Shown: piece after piece, positions 23,629 to 36,279 of the stretch
How the letters are laid out: each line of letters begins with the position of its first letter
Numbering within the stretch: position 1 is the first letter of the stretch
Assembly: GCA_037013495.1 (NCBI GenBank)
Contig: CM072812.1
Span: 74,445,840 to 74,509,839, forward strand
DNA length: 64,000 nucleotides
From: Hippophae tibetana
Lineage: Eukaryota; Streptophyta; Magnoliopsida; Rosales; Elaeagnaceae
Direction: 5' to 3'
The notes under the pieces: generated by a model
The model's input: only the letters and a program-made list of their open reading frames with translations
The model's database searches: none
Told to the model about the DNA's origin: nothing
Translations under genes and position numbers: made by a program

Positions 23629-24061
23629 TGTTATCACTCTATGAAAATATCATTATTTAGTCACTTTAAGCTAACTATTTGCATTTTTTTAGGATAGATA
23701 TAATTAAAAAGACATATCCTATGTTTGAATATGTTAATGTAGTAAAATAACATTAAATAGAGTCAAAAGAAGCAAATTGGGACAATTCAGGAGTACACGA
23801 TCGATCGACTTCGATCAAAGAGCTACGGGTGGAAAATATGAATCAGTAGGACTTGATAGATTGAGAAAAGACTTGATCAATTGAAGATGAATCAAGGAGT
23901 CAAGGCACCCAATCGATGAACAACAATTGTTGTTTAGATCAATCTTAAAAGGTACCGATCAATCGATATTGTTTTGATCAATTGAGCGAGCTTCGTTCAA
24001 GCATCGATCGAATGCTTCCAGGTTGAACAATGATATACCTTGATCAAGCAAGTAAGGGTAC
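23629..24061 (+). repeat. 5' LTR portion of the 23629-27755 gypsy element
   Basis: Aligns with the first ~500 bases of the LTR starting at 26253, including the TATGAAAATATCATTATTTAG opening and the GATCAATCGA-rich stretch at 23790-24050. Much shorter than the right copy. Confidence 0.72.
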
Positions 24062-24109
24062 TCTAACTAAAATAAAATAATTGTAACGCTTGAAGACCAA
24101 GAGAAAACC

Positions 24110-25080
24110 ACTTTCATATGTCTTTATAGAACCATTGTTTTTAGGAGAATGCCTTCTAGGATTTGCACCAATGTTGTATGATGGATATTTTCTCAAATAT
24201 AGTGGAGAGACGTTTTGAAATATTCAAGAATGACTTTTTTGTCATTGGGGACAGTTTTGATGGATGCCTACACCACTTATCCCTATTACTAATAAGATGT
24301 GAAGAAACTAATTTAGTAGTAAACTAAAAGAAGTGTTACTTCATAGTACATGCAGGTATTATTTTAAGTCATAAGATATCTTCAAAAGGTATTAAGATAG
24401 ATCGAGCAAAGATTGGAAGAATTGAGCAATTGTCACCTCCAATTAATGTGAAAAGAGTTAGAAGTTTTTATGAACATATAGGTTTCAACAGGAAGTTCAT
24501 TAAAAAATTCTCAAAAATCTCTAAACATCTATGAAATCTTTTGAAAAACGATGTACCATTTAGTTTTGATGACAAGTGCTTAGAGGCATTTCATGTATTG
24601 AAAGAAAAACTAGTATCAACACCATTTATTATAGCACCAGATTAGAGAAAATCATTCAAATTAATGGGTAATGCTAATAATTTTTCTATTGAGGCTATTA
24701 GGGTAGTAAAGAGACAAACTACTCATGTTTTATTATGCTTGCAAGACTTTGGATGATGCACAAATGAAATATGTCACTATGAAAAAGAACTTTAAGAATT
24801 TACCTTTGCTTTCAAAAATGTAGAGCCTACTTAGTGAAAATCAAAGTCATCTTCTACATGTACCATTTGACTATCAAGTCTCTTATTAAGAAAGATGTCA
24901 ATCCTATGTTGATAAGATGGGTACTACTTTTGCAAAAAATTGATCTAAAGATCGAGGATAAAAATGGAACAAAAAACTTAATAATGGATCATCTCTCAAG
25001 GTTAGAAAAAAGATCCAAATTTCAAGATAATGAAGTTATTGGAGACTCTTTTCTAAATGAATAGCTCTTATCCATAGCCC
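24110..25080 (+). pseudogene. pol: Ty3/gypsy RT-RNase H remnant
   Basis: Plus-strand text, in pieces, shows R-R-M-P-S-R-I-C-T near 24148-24175, then the connection region (F-Y-E-H-I-G-F-N-R-K-F-I near 24468-24505), a P-F-S-F-D-D-K-C-L-E-A-F stretch near 24557-24590, and the RNase H end M-L-I-R-W-V-L-L-L-Q-K-I-D-L and D-H-L-S-R-L-E near 24905-25010. The order and the H-L-S-R-L-E ending are typical of Athila/Tat pol. It is broken in several places. The longest uninterrupted part is 24834-25064. Confidence 0.78.
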
Positions 25081-25980
25081 AAGTAAATACATGAACCCAA
25101 TGATTGAATGTTTTTCTTGAATATGATAAGAAATCTATCATGTAACTAATTAGATGATTACATTAACCATGTAGCATGCTTTCTTGTTTTTAATTGAAAT
25201 ATTTCATTATATATGCACAATGCATGTGATTGATTGTTTGATTTGCTTATTGGAGGAACGATTGGTGTTAGTAATGGTATGTGATATGAGTCTTTAATTT
25301 TTTTAGAATTTATTTTATTATCTCTTGAGGTAGAATCCTAGGTATTTCAGACGTAATTTAGGTCTTAATTGAATCGATTGAGCCTTATAAACGAATCATT
25401 ATATATATAATTAGTAACTCAATTGAGCCTAATTTAATATCATTTATGTTTTTAAATCATATTTAAGTCTAATCCGAATGTATTACTTTTATTCTCACAC
25501 CTTTATAGCTTGTGGATATGTGAAATCATGTATAATGTTAAAGAGTTAGATGAAAGATTATTTGAAAGATGATGCATAAAAAATAGTAAACTCCCAACAT
25601 CATTAACCCCATAAAAAAATTTAAAATAATTTTGGAGACGTTGAGTAGAAATGTGGAAAGAAAAAAAAATATAACTAAAAGGATGCATTAAATTGTTGAA
25701 GAAAAACTTAATTGCATGATAATGAAAAATAATCTAAGGTGTGGGTTTGGGTCTAATTATGCCTATTTATCACCTAAGCTCAACCATATAAGCTTTGAAG
25801 TCCTTTTGATCTCAAACTACACACATAATCTATGTGATTGAAAAAGTATGTGAGAAGTAGAATTATAAAACATATAAGACATTAATCTAATAGGATGCTC
25901 ATATAAGTCTCTTTTGAATGCAATGGATAACACCATTTGAAAGAAACCCACACACTTGAACTACTTTTTTAAAAAATCAT

Positions 25981-26098
25981 GCATACCCTTGTAGTAATAT
26001 AATTGTGATTGATAGCCATGTGAAATTCTTCCTCACACGGCATACCCTTGTAGTAATATAATTGTGATTGATAGCCATGTGAAATTCTTCCTCACACG
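25981..26098. repeat. Perfect 59-bp tandem duplication
   Basis: Two identical head-to-tail copies, 25981-26039 and 26040-26098, each starting GCATACCCTTG and ending CCTCACACG. Identity without any visible difference implies a very recent duplication inside an old gypsy remnant, or an assembly artefact. Confidence 0.95.
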
Positions 26099-26252
26099 AT
26101 TGTACAATCTTTGGAGGGAATATTTTTTTAACAAAAATATATGTATTGGAGGACATGCTTTTATGAATGTGCTACATATGTCTTGTTTTTTTAGTTATTT
26201 AATTTACCTTTAGCTTTAGATTTTCTTGAGGGCAATTTGTTAAATTTGAGTA

Positions 26253-27755
26253 TGTGATAACTCTATGAAAATATCATTATTTAGCCACTTTAGGCTAGAT
26301 ATATTTTTTGGGATAAATATTGTTAAAAAGGGATATCTTATGTTTAAATATATTAATGTAGGTGAAATGACATGAAGTGAAGCCAAAATGAGCAAATTGA
26401 AACAATTTATGATAACTTGATCTATCTAGCTTGGATCAACTTTAATCGAAGAGCTACAAGTGAAAAATATGAACCAAATAAGCTCGATAGATCAAACCAT
26501 TGTTCAATAGATCGATTAAGGACCAATTGAGGAGTTAGGGTACCAAACTGATGAACAATAAGCATTGTTTATATCAATTTAAAAGGGTAGCAATCAATCA
26601 AGGAATCAAGGCACCAAACTGATGAACGTTAAGCATTTGTTAGATTGATATGAAAGGGTATCAATCAATTGGGATTAAATCAATCAAGCATCGATTGAGT
26701 CCTCTCAGGTTGAACAATTTCATACTTAAATCAATCAAGCAAGACACTAAATTGATTGAAGGAAGCCAAAATTGATACATTAGCTTTGGTTTTATATCCA
26801 TCTTTCAATCTCAGTCATTGGATCAAAGTTAATACAAATCTTAAAATAATTAGGATGTTTTTCAAACTTCTTAAACACTATATTGTGGCCATAATCAACA
26901 CACAAAAATATACAAAGATATAGATATATAGATCTAAAGAAAAATATTAAGAGTTGAGAAAAGAACTATTCATCAAAGTAAGCATGGTAAGGAGATAAGA
27001 GGACATTGAAGATGAAACCGATGCAATTCAAGATATTGATTGTATTTTATTTCTATATTTATCTTTTGTTAATTTTCTTAATCTTTTATATTGTTGTTTA
27101 CACGTCCTATAAACCCAATTTTTTTACTATGTATATTTGGTTATTTTGAACCTATTGTGATTGTTATTTATTTCATATTATTTAATCTAATTTTCATGCT
27201 ATTAATTTTTTTGGATAATTACTAATCTATAGAGATAATTAGATAAATATGAGATAATTAGATAAATATGAGATGATTATATGATTACTTGTCATGATTA
27301 AATAACATTTATAGTGTTTTTAAGAATAAATGTATGGTTTATATGTATGAGATCGATAATTATGAGTTTAATGAGTATTCTAGAATTTGATTAGTATGAG
27401 AGTGATTTGATTATTTATTATATGATACATAATTTATTCGAGAGAAGAATTACATACAAGGTTAGATGGAATTAATTTTATGATTATTATGACAATTACA
27501 TGAGAGATTTATAGTCATTCACATGTATAGGAAATTGAAATATTAAGATTCTTAAATCTTTCTTTGATATTTGTGTACTCACTAGTTTAGTAATTTTAAT
27601 TATTAGTTTAATAATTTTCTACAACTTAATTTTAATTTTTCAAATAGTATTAATAAGACTCAATTAGCACATCTTACAAAACAACTTAAGATTGATTTTC
27701 GTACTTAAAATACATTATACTACTTTCATAACCTATGTTTACGGTTAGCGTGTCA
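26253..27755 (+). repeat. 3' LTR of the gypsy element
   Basis: About 1.5 kb. Opens TGTGATAACTCTATG and holds GATC-rich words at 26400-26760. Its 3' half (about 27290-27560) resembles the corresponding part of the solo LTR at 59488-60993 read on the other strand, for example the ATGATTAAATAACAT / TTGATTAAATAGCAT and AGTATGAGAGTG / ACATGAGAGTG phrases. This ties the element to the same broad gypsy group. Confidence 0.7.
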
Positions 27756-29732
27756 AGTAAAATTTATAATAAAGTGACTAATATATCAAATTTATAAAAA
27801 TAAAATGACTTCAAGTGTATTTTTTTTAATATTTATTATAATAAAATTTTGTAACACATGTGTTACAAGTGTATTGAAATTAATTTAGTTTATAACTTTA
27901 TTTCGATCTTAATTAATAACTTTTAAAAGTTCGATTTTTTCTTTCAAGTAATTGTTTTAAAGTAATTTGAAAAGATTTTAAAAATATATTTTTTACATTA
28001 AATGGGTATTTAATATAATTCAAACTTTTGATTTGAATAATATATACGAATTTCTTGAGTGAAAAAGTGAGCAAATAATATTTACTCTACATTATTCCTC
28101 CTCTTCTTCTTCTTTACCTCTAAATATAATAGCTGTATTTCCTTTATCTTTTCTTTATTTGAATAAATATCATAATAGCTACTCTATGATTTATTTGAAT
28201 ACAAATAGACTTAAATGTAATGTTATAATTTCTTTACCTAAACTGATTTGGGGTGATATTAGGTATATTTCATTATATTTTGATAAGCTTGCTTCCTAGA
28301 TATAAATCTAAATTTGACATTTTTTTTCAAAGTTTTTTCATTTCAAAAAGTAAAGGACTCAAGACATGGTTGATCAAATAATTTTTTTAAGATTTATCAT
28401 ATTTTTAATTAGAATAGCTAAATGTAGATGGAGACATAAAAGAGCTAAAACGAATACTAAAAAAAAAAAATATACTCTTGAGATTATATATCTGTTATAA
28501 CGGTTCTTATAATAATTTTATTTTTGTTTTATTTTTTTCGCTCAATTTTTATATGAATTAGTTATTCTCATATTTTACTTTTAATCCCTAATAAAATACA
28601 AATTTTTCATATTATAAAAAAAAAATGCACGTAGTTTGAACATAGGAAAAATATAAGTTGTTTACTTATAAAAAAAACATATATGCATTAGAAAGAGGAG
28701 CTTTAAAATAAAGCTCTATGTATAAAGGTGAGCTTTAAAATAAAGCTCTATGTATAAAGGTGTTATGTTTATGATTTAATGTTTTTTGTTAAAATAATAA
28801 AAAAATAAAAATTTTAAAATTTGTTATTATAAAAAGAGTATGATATAATATTTTATTTTATCACGTTCAAATTAAAATACAACTATTTAAATCAATATAA
28901 ATTATATTAATGTTTTTTAATTTGAAATGAAACTTATTTTTTCCCCTCGAGAATATATCTCATCTTAAAATTAATTAATTGTTCCAATTAAGTAGTCATC
29001 AAGGATATTCTAGAGTCAAATCTTGCATACAAAGGAGACACGGATACGTGATAAAACGAAGTAATATTAACTCTTAATTTTTACAAAAAAAAAGGAAAAT
29101 ATATTAAAATAATAACGAAATTAACGATTGATATTAATAAAAAAACATACAATATATTTCATCTAAGATTTTCTACAACTATGAGCTAAGCTCTTACGTG
29201 AGCAGGGATAAAAAAAAACAACATGAATTGATTATTGGTTGCGGAACTACTTGAATAAAACAATATCATAATTCATATATAATGTCATATTATTAACATG
29301 AGTTCCAGCATAGCTCAGAAACTTTTTTTTCGTTACTTTATTCCAATGATTATGACCAGATTAAATTATTATAATTAATTATATGGTTTTAGAGTTCACA
29401 ATTTCACAAGGATATTTAAATACCAAATAGTACGGTATTTTTCCTGTTAAAATCAAACATAATAGATGAGCAATAAGCATTTTTAAATGCATGCTAATAT
29501 CATGTATGAAATTATTATGAAACAATAATAGATAGATTATTATTATTTATTATAATTAGATTTATTTTTTAATTTATAATATGTTATAACAGTTTAATAC
29601 GGAATGGGACAAATAATATTGAAAAATAAAAAGAAGTACAGATAATAATTCTTTTTCCCACTAATTAGACCAAAGCCCCTGTTCTTTAGTTGTAGAGTAC
29701 ACACATTACCCACCTTTGCATAGTTTGATATT
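27756..29732. other. AT-rich spacer
   Basis: No gene, RNA or element end recognised apart from the 32-bp duplication at 28698. Frames are short and AT-biased. Confidence 0.45.
28698..28761. repeat. 32-bp tandem duplication containing a small palindrome
   Basis: Two copies of a 32-bp unit. Each opens GAGCTTTAAAATAAAGCTC, an inverted repeat with 8-bp arms around three bases, followed by TATGTATAAAGGT. The copies appear identical. Confidence 0.93.
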
Positions 29733-30035
29733 GTGATTTTTTGGTTAAGGAAGAGAACCTCTTTTTTATTTTTCCCTCCCTTTTGTCTAACTGTTTTTAT
29801 TTTTGTTTTATTTTTTAAGTATCAGTTCAATAAATGTTTTATTTTTTCAGTTTCAGTTCTATTTTTTAGTTTATGTTTCGTCTTTTCATTTTCTGTTTCT
29901 GTTTTAGTATCTATCTATCTATTTGTGTTTTGGTTTTCCCATTTTTTTTTTCAGTTTAGTTGTTTTCTGTTTTTGTTTCTATTTTCCAGTTTTTGTTCCA
30001 GTTTATCTTTTTTTTCAGTTTTTCATTTTTTATAA
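29733..30035 (+). repeat. Polypyrimidine (T-rich) tract
   Basis: About 300 bases of T-rich sequence with irregular TTTCAGTTT / TTCTGTTTTTG phrases and a (TCTA)4 spot near 29912. A 100-codon frame runs through it, but it is almost all Phe, Ser, Leu and Val, which the composition forces. I do not regard it as a gene. It could act as a spacer or as part of a decayed element. Confidence 0.6.
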
Positions 30036-31202
30036 TTTCTAAAACCGTTTCTCTTCCTTTCTCAGTTTTTTTATTTTTCCAATTTTGACAAAAGAAATAA
30101 TGAACATAAACCATGGGACTGATTTTAGGTTTGTGTCTCGATCAGACTTTTTGGGTTTTTTTTTTTCGAAATGCCAAAATTGTCTTAAAAAAACATCATG
30201 TGCCAAGCACGTGGTTAACATAATAACCAATATAGAGTGGACATAGTGACCAATAGGGGTGGATCTTTAATAATTTTTTTCTATGCTAATATTTAGTCTT
30301 TACCAACTAATGATTATTTTTTATTTTAATTTTATTTATAATAAAAGTTTTATTTAATTGTATAAAATGACACGTGCATTAGATATATTTTAAATGTTAA
30401 GAGTTAAATGTAACTAAAAATCAAAAGAGAAAAAATCAACGTATCAACCCTAATCAATAAACCAACATATTCAAGTTGAATCTATATCTAGGTTTATATT
30501 TTATAGGTTCAAATAGATTAGTTTCAGTTTTAAAAATATAAAAATTGATGTGTGTTAAGTCGATTAATATTTTAAAATTTACAAACCGATATTTAACTGA
30601 ATCGATTTATATATTATTAATACACATATTTTTTTAATTTATACATTTACAATATACACTACAACAAAATAGTTCATCACCGACAAAAGGTTTTATTTAC
30701 AAGAAGCAATTTTTTGTTGAAAGAGATAAAAATTAATTCATCACTGAATATTCTCGTGAAGAACTTTTAATAATCATAAGTAAATTAATTAATAGTAAAA
30801 ATAATGGTAAAAAATTTTAATTGTAACAAATTATTTGACATTAATACCGTAAAATCCCCACAAATATTTTGATTGTTAGTACTAATTTTCTCTTTTACTC
30901 ACAAAACTATAAGGACTATGAGTATTAATTATTCTCATAGATAAAATATTTGCATGTAAACTTATTTTTAAGTTAATTATTAAGTCTATCAAGTAAAGTT
31001 TAAAAAACGATAGAATTCTAAATAATCGCATTTCAGGTGTATCTTTTATAATTATGATATATAGTATTGTACTTATCCATTTAATAACATATGTTCATAA
31101 AATTAAAATTATTTTTTCTACTAAAATATTTATTTAAATTTGAATTAATTTATAAAATTATTAATTAAATATTTCATAAATATGTTTAAATATTTTTATG
31201 AT

Positions 31203-31398
31203 GCGTGTTTGAACATATGGATCAATCTAGAGTCAGACCCGATTCCAAAAAATAGTCTGAATTGTAAATAGAGTCACCCCAAAAACTTGCCTTTGTCCGC
31301 AACCACGAATACACTTGTGGGAGAGATCTCTCCTGTTAGGTTTCAACATCTAGAGGGTCTACCACCAACTTGAGCTATGAGTTGGTCGTCTATATTAG
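31203..31398 (-). mobile_element. tRNA-derived SINE candidate
   Basis: On the minus strand, CCAACTCATAGCTCAAGTTGG ends in an A-box-like TAGCTCAAGTTGG (31365-31377). GTTGAAACC (31339-31347) is one mismatch from the polymerase III B box. The rest of the unit is GC-richer than its surroundings, with an AGGAGAGATCTCTCCC-like palindrome near 31321-31335, and the 3' end runs into AT-rich DNA. These traits fit a plant SINE of about 190 bp. No target duplication could be settled by eye. Confidence 0.5.
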
Positions 31399-31619
31399 TT
31401 TTTACTTTAAGTCGATGCATATATATATATATATACTCTCTAAAATATCTACATATTTTATTATTGTTTTGATCTCTTTAGTTTTTTTTTCTCTATAAAT
31501 CGGATAAATCCTAACAATGTGTTTTAAAAATAACTTTTTCTAATATTAAGATTTTTAATAAGTTTTGAAAAATTAAATCTAAAATATATTAAATCTTAAT
31601 ATTAAGTTGTTATTATTAT

Positions 31620-31654
<35 letters not shown>

Positions 31655-32692
31655 GTTGAAAAAGGGATTGATAAATTAAAGTGCTGAAAAAGAAAAAAAA
31701 GGAACTGCTACAATCTCCGAGGTGATTTCGAAAACTATTAAGAAAAATTGAAAAATAATAAGGTGAAAGAAAGGTAATTACCTATATAGCAATCTACATT
31801 GGTTTCATCATTAACAAGTTTCCTCATTGGAGCAATCAATTATCAAAGATACATATACACAGGCGGCGGCAGGTAAGATAATATTATAAATTGTCAAATT
31901 GATTTATAAGAAAAGATATAATGATATCCCAGTATAAATTAACTTTAATTTTTTTTATCTATTGATAATATTTATTTTTATAATTATATAGTTTTTTCTT
32001 AATTATGATCTTATATATTTAAATTAAATAATTATATGAATTATTATGATTATTTAGATTTAATTATTAAATTTTAAAAAAATTATTTTTATTAAAATTA
32101 TATTTAATTTGATTGTTCTAATACCTTTTAGTTGATTTAATTTAATTGATATGTATTTTAAATCATCTAGTTAATTAGAATTATTTATTATTGAATCTAT
32201 TTTTAGAACACACATGTACTTGTATTTTGTAGTTGTTCTGTAAACGTGTCTAATTGGTGAGAAATTTATCGAAATATTAGTTTAGATATCGTTCACGTTA
32301 ATATTAAAAATTGTAAAAATAAAGTAAGGGCTCGTAAATAAAATATATTGGAGTTGTATTCTAAGAAGGGTAATATAAGACTAAGTTTGTACTTAAACAT
32401 TTGATTTTTATAGTTGAAAGTTAGGTAGTTTGGTACATCGATGATTTTTCTCTTAGATCGTGGTTGTGACATAACTTGTTTCGACCTAAAAATATTATAT
32501 GTTATTTTTTTTATTTTTGTAGTTTATTTTTACATGCAATTATATAATTAGTCGTTTTATTTAAGTTATTAAATTATAAATTCATAAAAATTAAAAATAA
32601 TATTTATCATATATTATTAATACCCAACGCTTACAATAAATTACAAAAAGAAAAATTGATCTGAAAATTAAAAAAAAATCGCACGAATTTTT

Positions 32693-33079
32693 TTGCTGAC
32701 AAAAGTCATCAGCAAAATGATTCTTATTTTTCCTAAACAAATTCGTTTTCAACATCAATTTATTTTTACAGTTCTTTCATCTTCCAACCCTAAATCCCAT
32801 GCATGTCTATCTCTTTTCCTCCACAACCCTAATGCCCCTTTGAATACCGGTGTCGATCTCATCTACAAACTTCGCTGCCTATATATATATATATATATAT
32901 ATAAATTGATGTTAGTGTTGGTGCTGATCTCATCATTTTTTAAATCTGCCATCGATCGATGTTCGTTTTTTGGTAGTTTAATACCTACCCTTAGTTTCTT
33001 TAATTGGTTAATTGGTTTTGCTTCAAAAAATTGTGAAGTTTTGCTTAGGGTTTCTTTTCTTTCCTTTGTTTTTTCATGA
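32693..33079 (+). other. Unassigned open frame inside the CACTA-like element
   Basis: A 128-codon frame with near-average base composition in its first and last thirds, interrupted by an (AT)n tract at 32880-32902 that encodes an Ile-Tyr run. No domain is recognisable. The segment opens with an inverted repeat TTTTGCTGAC / GTCATCAGCAAAA. CACTA elements often carry captured host fragments, and this could be a piece of a 5' untranslated region or first exon. It could equally be chance. Confidence 0.25.
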
Positions 33080-33900
33080 TTTAGCTTGGACCTTGAAAAG
33101 CAAAGTTTGAGGTATGTTTAATGATTCATTCGTTTTAAGGGTATGCTAAGGTGGTTTGTCACATATTTTGAATAAACATGAAAGTTTTTGATGCATCTAA
33201 AATTATATACACTTTAGTCTAGCAAGTTATTATAAATCGGCACGATTATATGTACATATTTTTTATATTTTTCATATTAATATAAATTCTATTTATTTTA
33301 ATATTATATCTTTCTATATTAGTTTTAAATTTTATTTACTTATAATACAGTATAATATGATAGATTATGTTATTTATGAAATAGATTGTATGTAATACTA
33401 CTTAAATTTTTATTGTGAATACCTGAAATATTAAAAATAATAATTAAAAATAATAATTAAAAATATATAATGAAAATTATTTGTCACGTTAAAGTAAATT
33501 ATAGAATTATTAATTTATAATCTTTGATAAAAGTTATTACAAAATAAGTTATGATCTCTGACAAAATTCTTTAAAAAATATTAGTTTTACTGATTAAAAG
33601 CTGTCACGAAAGTAAATAATATATAGCAGACAACTAATCGTCAATGCTTATTTAATTTTAACATATTTTCTCTAAGATTTTTGATAAATATTGTCAAAAA
33701 ATTGTTTCTTTCTTGACAATCGTCAAGTAAAACTATAATGTTTAATGATGACTTCAATCAACTCGTTGAGGTAGGATTTCCTGATACATCTCTCTCGACA
33801 AAGTATTGATGAATGTTTTTCATCAATAATTATTATTTCCTCACCGAAAAATAGTGATTAATCTTGATGAAAGTCATTTGTCAAGGATGAAATATATATA

Positions 33901-35340
33901 CTATATATTTATAATCATTTATTTTAATTTAATTTTTATGTATTTTGAGAAAATAAAATAATTTATATTATTTTTTTCTTATGTTCAATTTATATAAAAG
34001 TTTATCGTAACTAATAAAAAATCTATTTTTTTTCCTCAACAATTTCTTCATTTTTCAAAGTTATTTATTCTCTACTTGAAAATTAATACACAATTATAGT
34101 TTAAATCATAATATGTAAATTTTAAATTAAATTATTGATTATATAATAAATATTATTTATTAATTTAACATTAACATAAAATAAAATTATAAAAATTAAC
34201 TTAAAAGATAAATAGATCTAAATCCCAAATCGACGTAAATAAATTGTTCAAATATTTTCTAACCGATATTTTAGAGATTGGTTTTGATTTTTGATTTAAC
34301 AAATCGATATATATTATTCGATAAGATTTTAGGTTTAAATTGAAAAAAAATCAAACCACATCCACCCCTAACTATAATTAATATACTAATATTACTTAGG
34401 TAAATCAATAACCTTATAAAGTTATACATTTTCGATACATACAATACTACCTCAAGTATTATCTCCTATAATACTTGGTGAAATAATAGATTACATGGTT
34501 TGGATGATTAAAGACAAAAGTTGATGAGTAGAAATTGAGTCATTTATTTTCATAAAAATGAAAGCATTTTAACCCTCATTAAGTAGGGGCCGGCAACCCA
34601 GCTCCACGGGTTTTCCTATTTTTAATCAACGTTCTCTAAATTTTCCCTTTTTAAATGATAATGTCATGTTGGTCTTACTTGTGAGATGGTACCATTTAAA
34701 AGTGACGTTCTTTGTCCATCTTACAACAATTTAAGTTTCAAAAAATGGTAGTCAATATATTCTAGTACGTGTTGGATTTATACAGAAGTAACGCGGAGTA
34801 AGTCTTCCACCTCAATCCTCAATATTTAATAAATAAATTTTTAACATTAATTACATTTTATGTTTATAAATTAGGAAGCAATTTGTAAAAATATCTAACA
34901 GATTTAATTTCTTATAATTATACCTACAATATATAAATAACGATAAAAATATGTCAAATTTTAGACATAATTACATCATTATTCATACATTTAATCATAA
35001 TTGTATGTTACTTAGCGTGTCTTTATCTTCACTCATATATTGTAAGTATAATTATAATAAAATAAATATTTTGAACATTTTTAAAAATTATCTCATATGT
35101 TGTGAGCATAAAATTTAATTAATATATAATTTTAAATATAATATTTATAAAATTATATATAAATTATATACACAAAATATAACTATATCATCATTATATA
35201 TTTAATTTTAGGCTTTTAACACTCAATAACTTACTACATATTTAACAATTTGTACATATTTTTATTAAAATAAGATACATATTATATAATTTTATAATAA
35301 AATAACAATTAGTAAACGAGAGGTATCTTGTATTATATTT
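33901..35340. other. AT-rich spacer
   Basis: Nothing recognised. A CCACCCCTA word at 34362-34370 mirrors TAGGGGTGGAT at 30254-30264 and could be old terminal repeats around the CACTA-like element, but no matching target duplication is visible. Confidence 0.4.
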
Positions 35341-35352
35341 TATGTTAAAGTA

Positions 35353-35640
35353 CACTATTGGTCCTAAAACTTTAACTAAATTTATATATAGATCTTCAAA
35401 CTTTTAAAACATACGATTTAGTCTTTAAATTTTTAAAATTTCGTACAATAGTTCCAAAATTTTTGAATTCTACGACTTAGATCTTAAACTTTTAAAATTT
35501 TATACATAAATCGTAGCTTAGTTACTAAAATATTTATGAATCAAAAATTTGGGAACTAAATCGTATGATTTCAAAGTTTAGTATACTTTGTTTAAAGTTT
35601 TAAATTTTTTAATATCAAATCGTATATCTTAAAAAATATG
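35353..35640. mobile_element. Long inverted-repeat MITE-like element
   Basis: The two halves are near mirror images: the left arm has AAAACTTTAACTAAATTTAT then CATACGATTTAGTCTTTAAA, and the reverse complement of the right arm has AAAACTTTAAACAAAGTATA then CATACGATTTAGTTCCCAAA. The arms are about 90 bases and could fold into a hairpin. No coding capacity. The family is not determined because flanking duplications are unclear. Confidence 0.6.
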
Positions 35641-36279
35641 AAACTTATAAGTGAATTAATTTAAATATTAATAACCATCGATACATTTTAAGCTGTATTT
35701 TATTGCATATATAACGCCCCGTCTGGTCTATATTCAAATTCCTAATCCCTAATTCTTAGATTTGAAGTATTAAGATCGTAAAATATATAAGTAATATGAG
35801 ATAGGTTATATTTTATTATTTTGTTAAAAAAATTCTTTAATTACCTGCTATGCCATTTAACTTTTATTTAAAATTTTGTTAAAATAAGTCATTTCACATT
35901 TCACATTCTCAATTTTTTGTACTGGGATGATAACATGTCCCAACAAAGAATTTTTTTTATTATATATTTTTATTTATAGTAATAAAGAAATGAGTTTAAT
36001 TATTCAATGTTATTTTGGTGTGTTAATGCATTAATGGTGGACACGTGCACAAATTACACATGGAAAGAATTGGTGTTAAAAGTGGACAAAGAAAAACTAA
36101 AATGCCATAGTTGTTATACTGGTGTCATACACAATTAAACACTAAAAATGGACCAAATAAGTATATTGAATATATAGAAATATTAGTGATTAACTTTTCA
36201 TCAAATAATTTTTTTATCATAATCATTTTTTAAAGAATTGAAATATATTGCCAACTCTTAAAGAGAAATTGTGAATTAA

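Larger units (their letters stand above)
23629..27755 (+). mobile_element. Ty3/gypsy element (Athila/Tat-like), heavily reduced
   Basis: Two homologous segments beginning TGTTATCACTCTATG (23629) and TGTGATAACTCTATG (26253) flank an RT/RNase H remnant on the plus strand. Both LTR copies hold dense GATCAATCGAT-type words. Before the right LTR, GAGGGCAATTTG at 26228-26240 is the kind of block found before the 3' LTR in Athila/Tat elements. About 15% of positions differ between the LTR parts I compared, so it is old. It is broken many times; gag, protease and integrase were not seen. The right end is an estimate (GTGTCA near 27755). Confidence 0.74.
30657..33900. mobile_element. CACTA (En/Spm)-like non-autonomous element
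   Basis: The left end CACTACAACAAAA matches the CACTA-superfamily terminal repeat. Next to it are subterminal words CATCACCGACAAAAGG and TTCATCACTGAATATTC. Near 33730-33890, read on the minus strand, similar words recur (CATCCTTGACAAATGAC, ATCAAGATTAATCACTATT, TTTTTCGGTGAGG), as expected for mirrored subterminal repeats. The right terminal repeat itself is not recognisable, so the end near 33900 is an estimate. No transposase frame was seen. A SINE lies inside at 31203-31398, and a better-composed segment at 32690-33080 may be captured DNA. Confidence 0.55.

Noticed and set aside
29733-30035. A 100-codon hydrophobic open frame
   Set aside because: T-rich polypyrimidine sequence forces Phe/Ser/Leu codons; no start context, domain or neighbour supports a membrane protein.
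30254-34370. An outer TAGGGGTGGAT ... CCACCCCTA pair that could be hAT-like terminal repeats
   Set aside because: Flanking 8-bp sequences (GTGACCAA and ACTATAAT) do not match, and similarity does not extend beyond about 10 bases.
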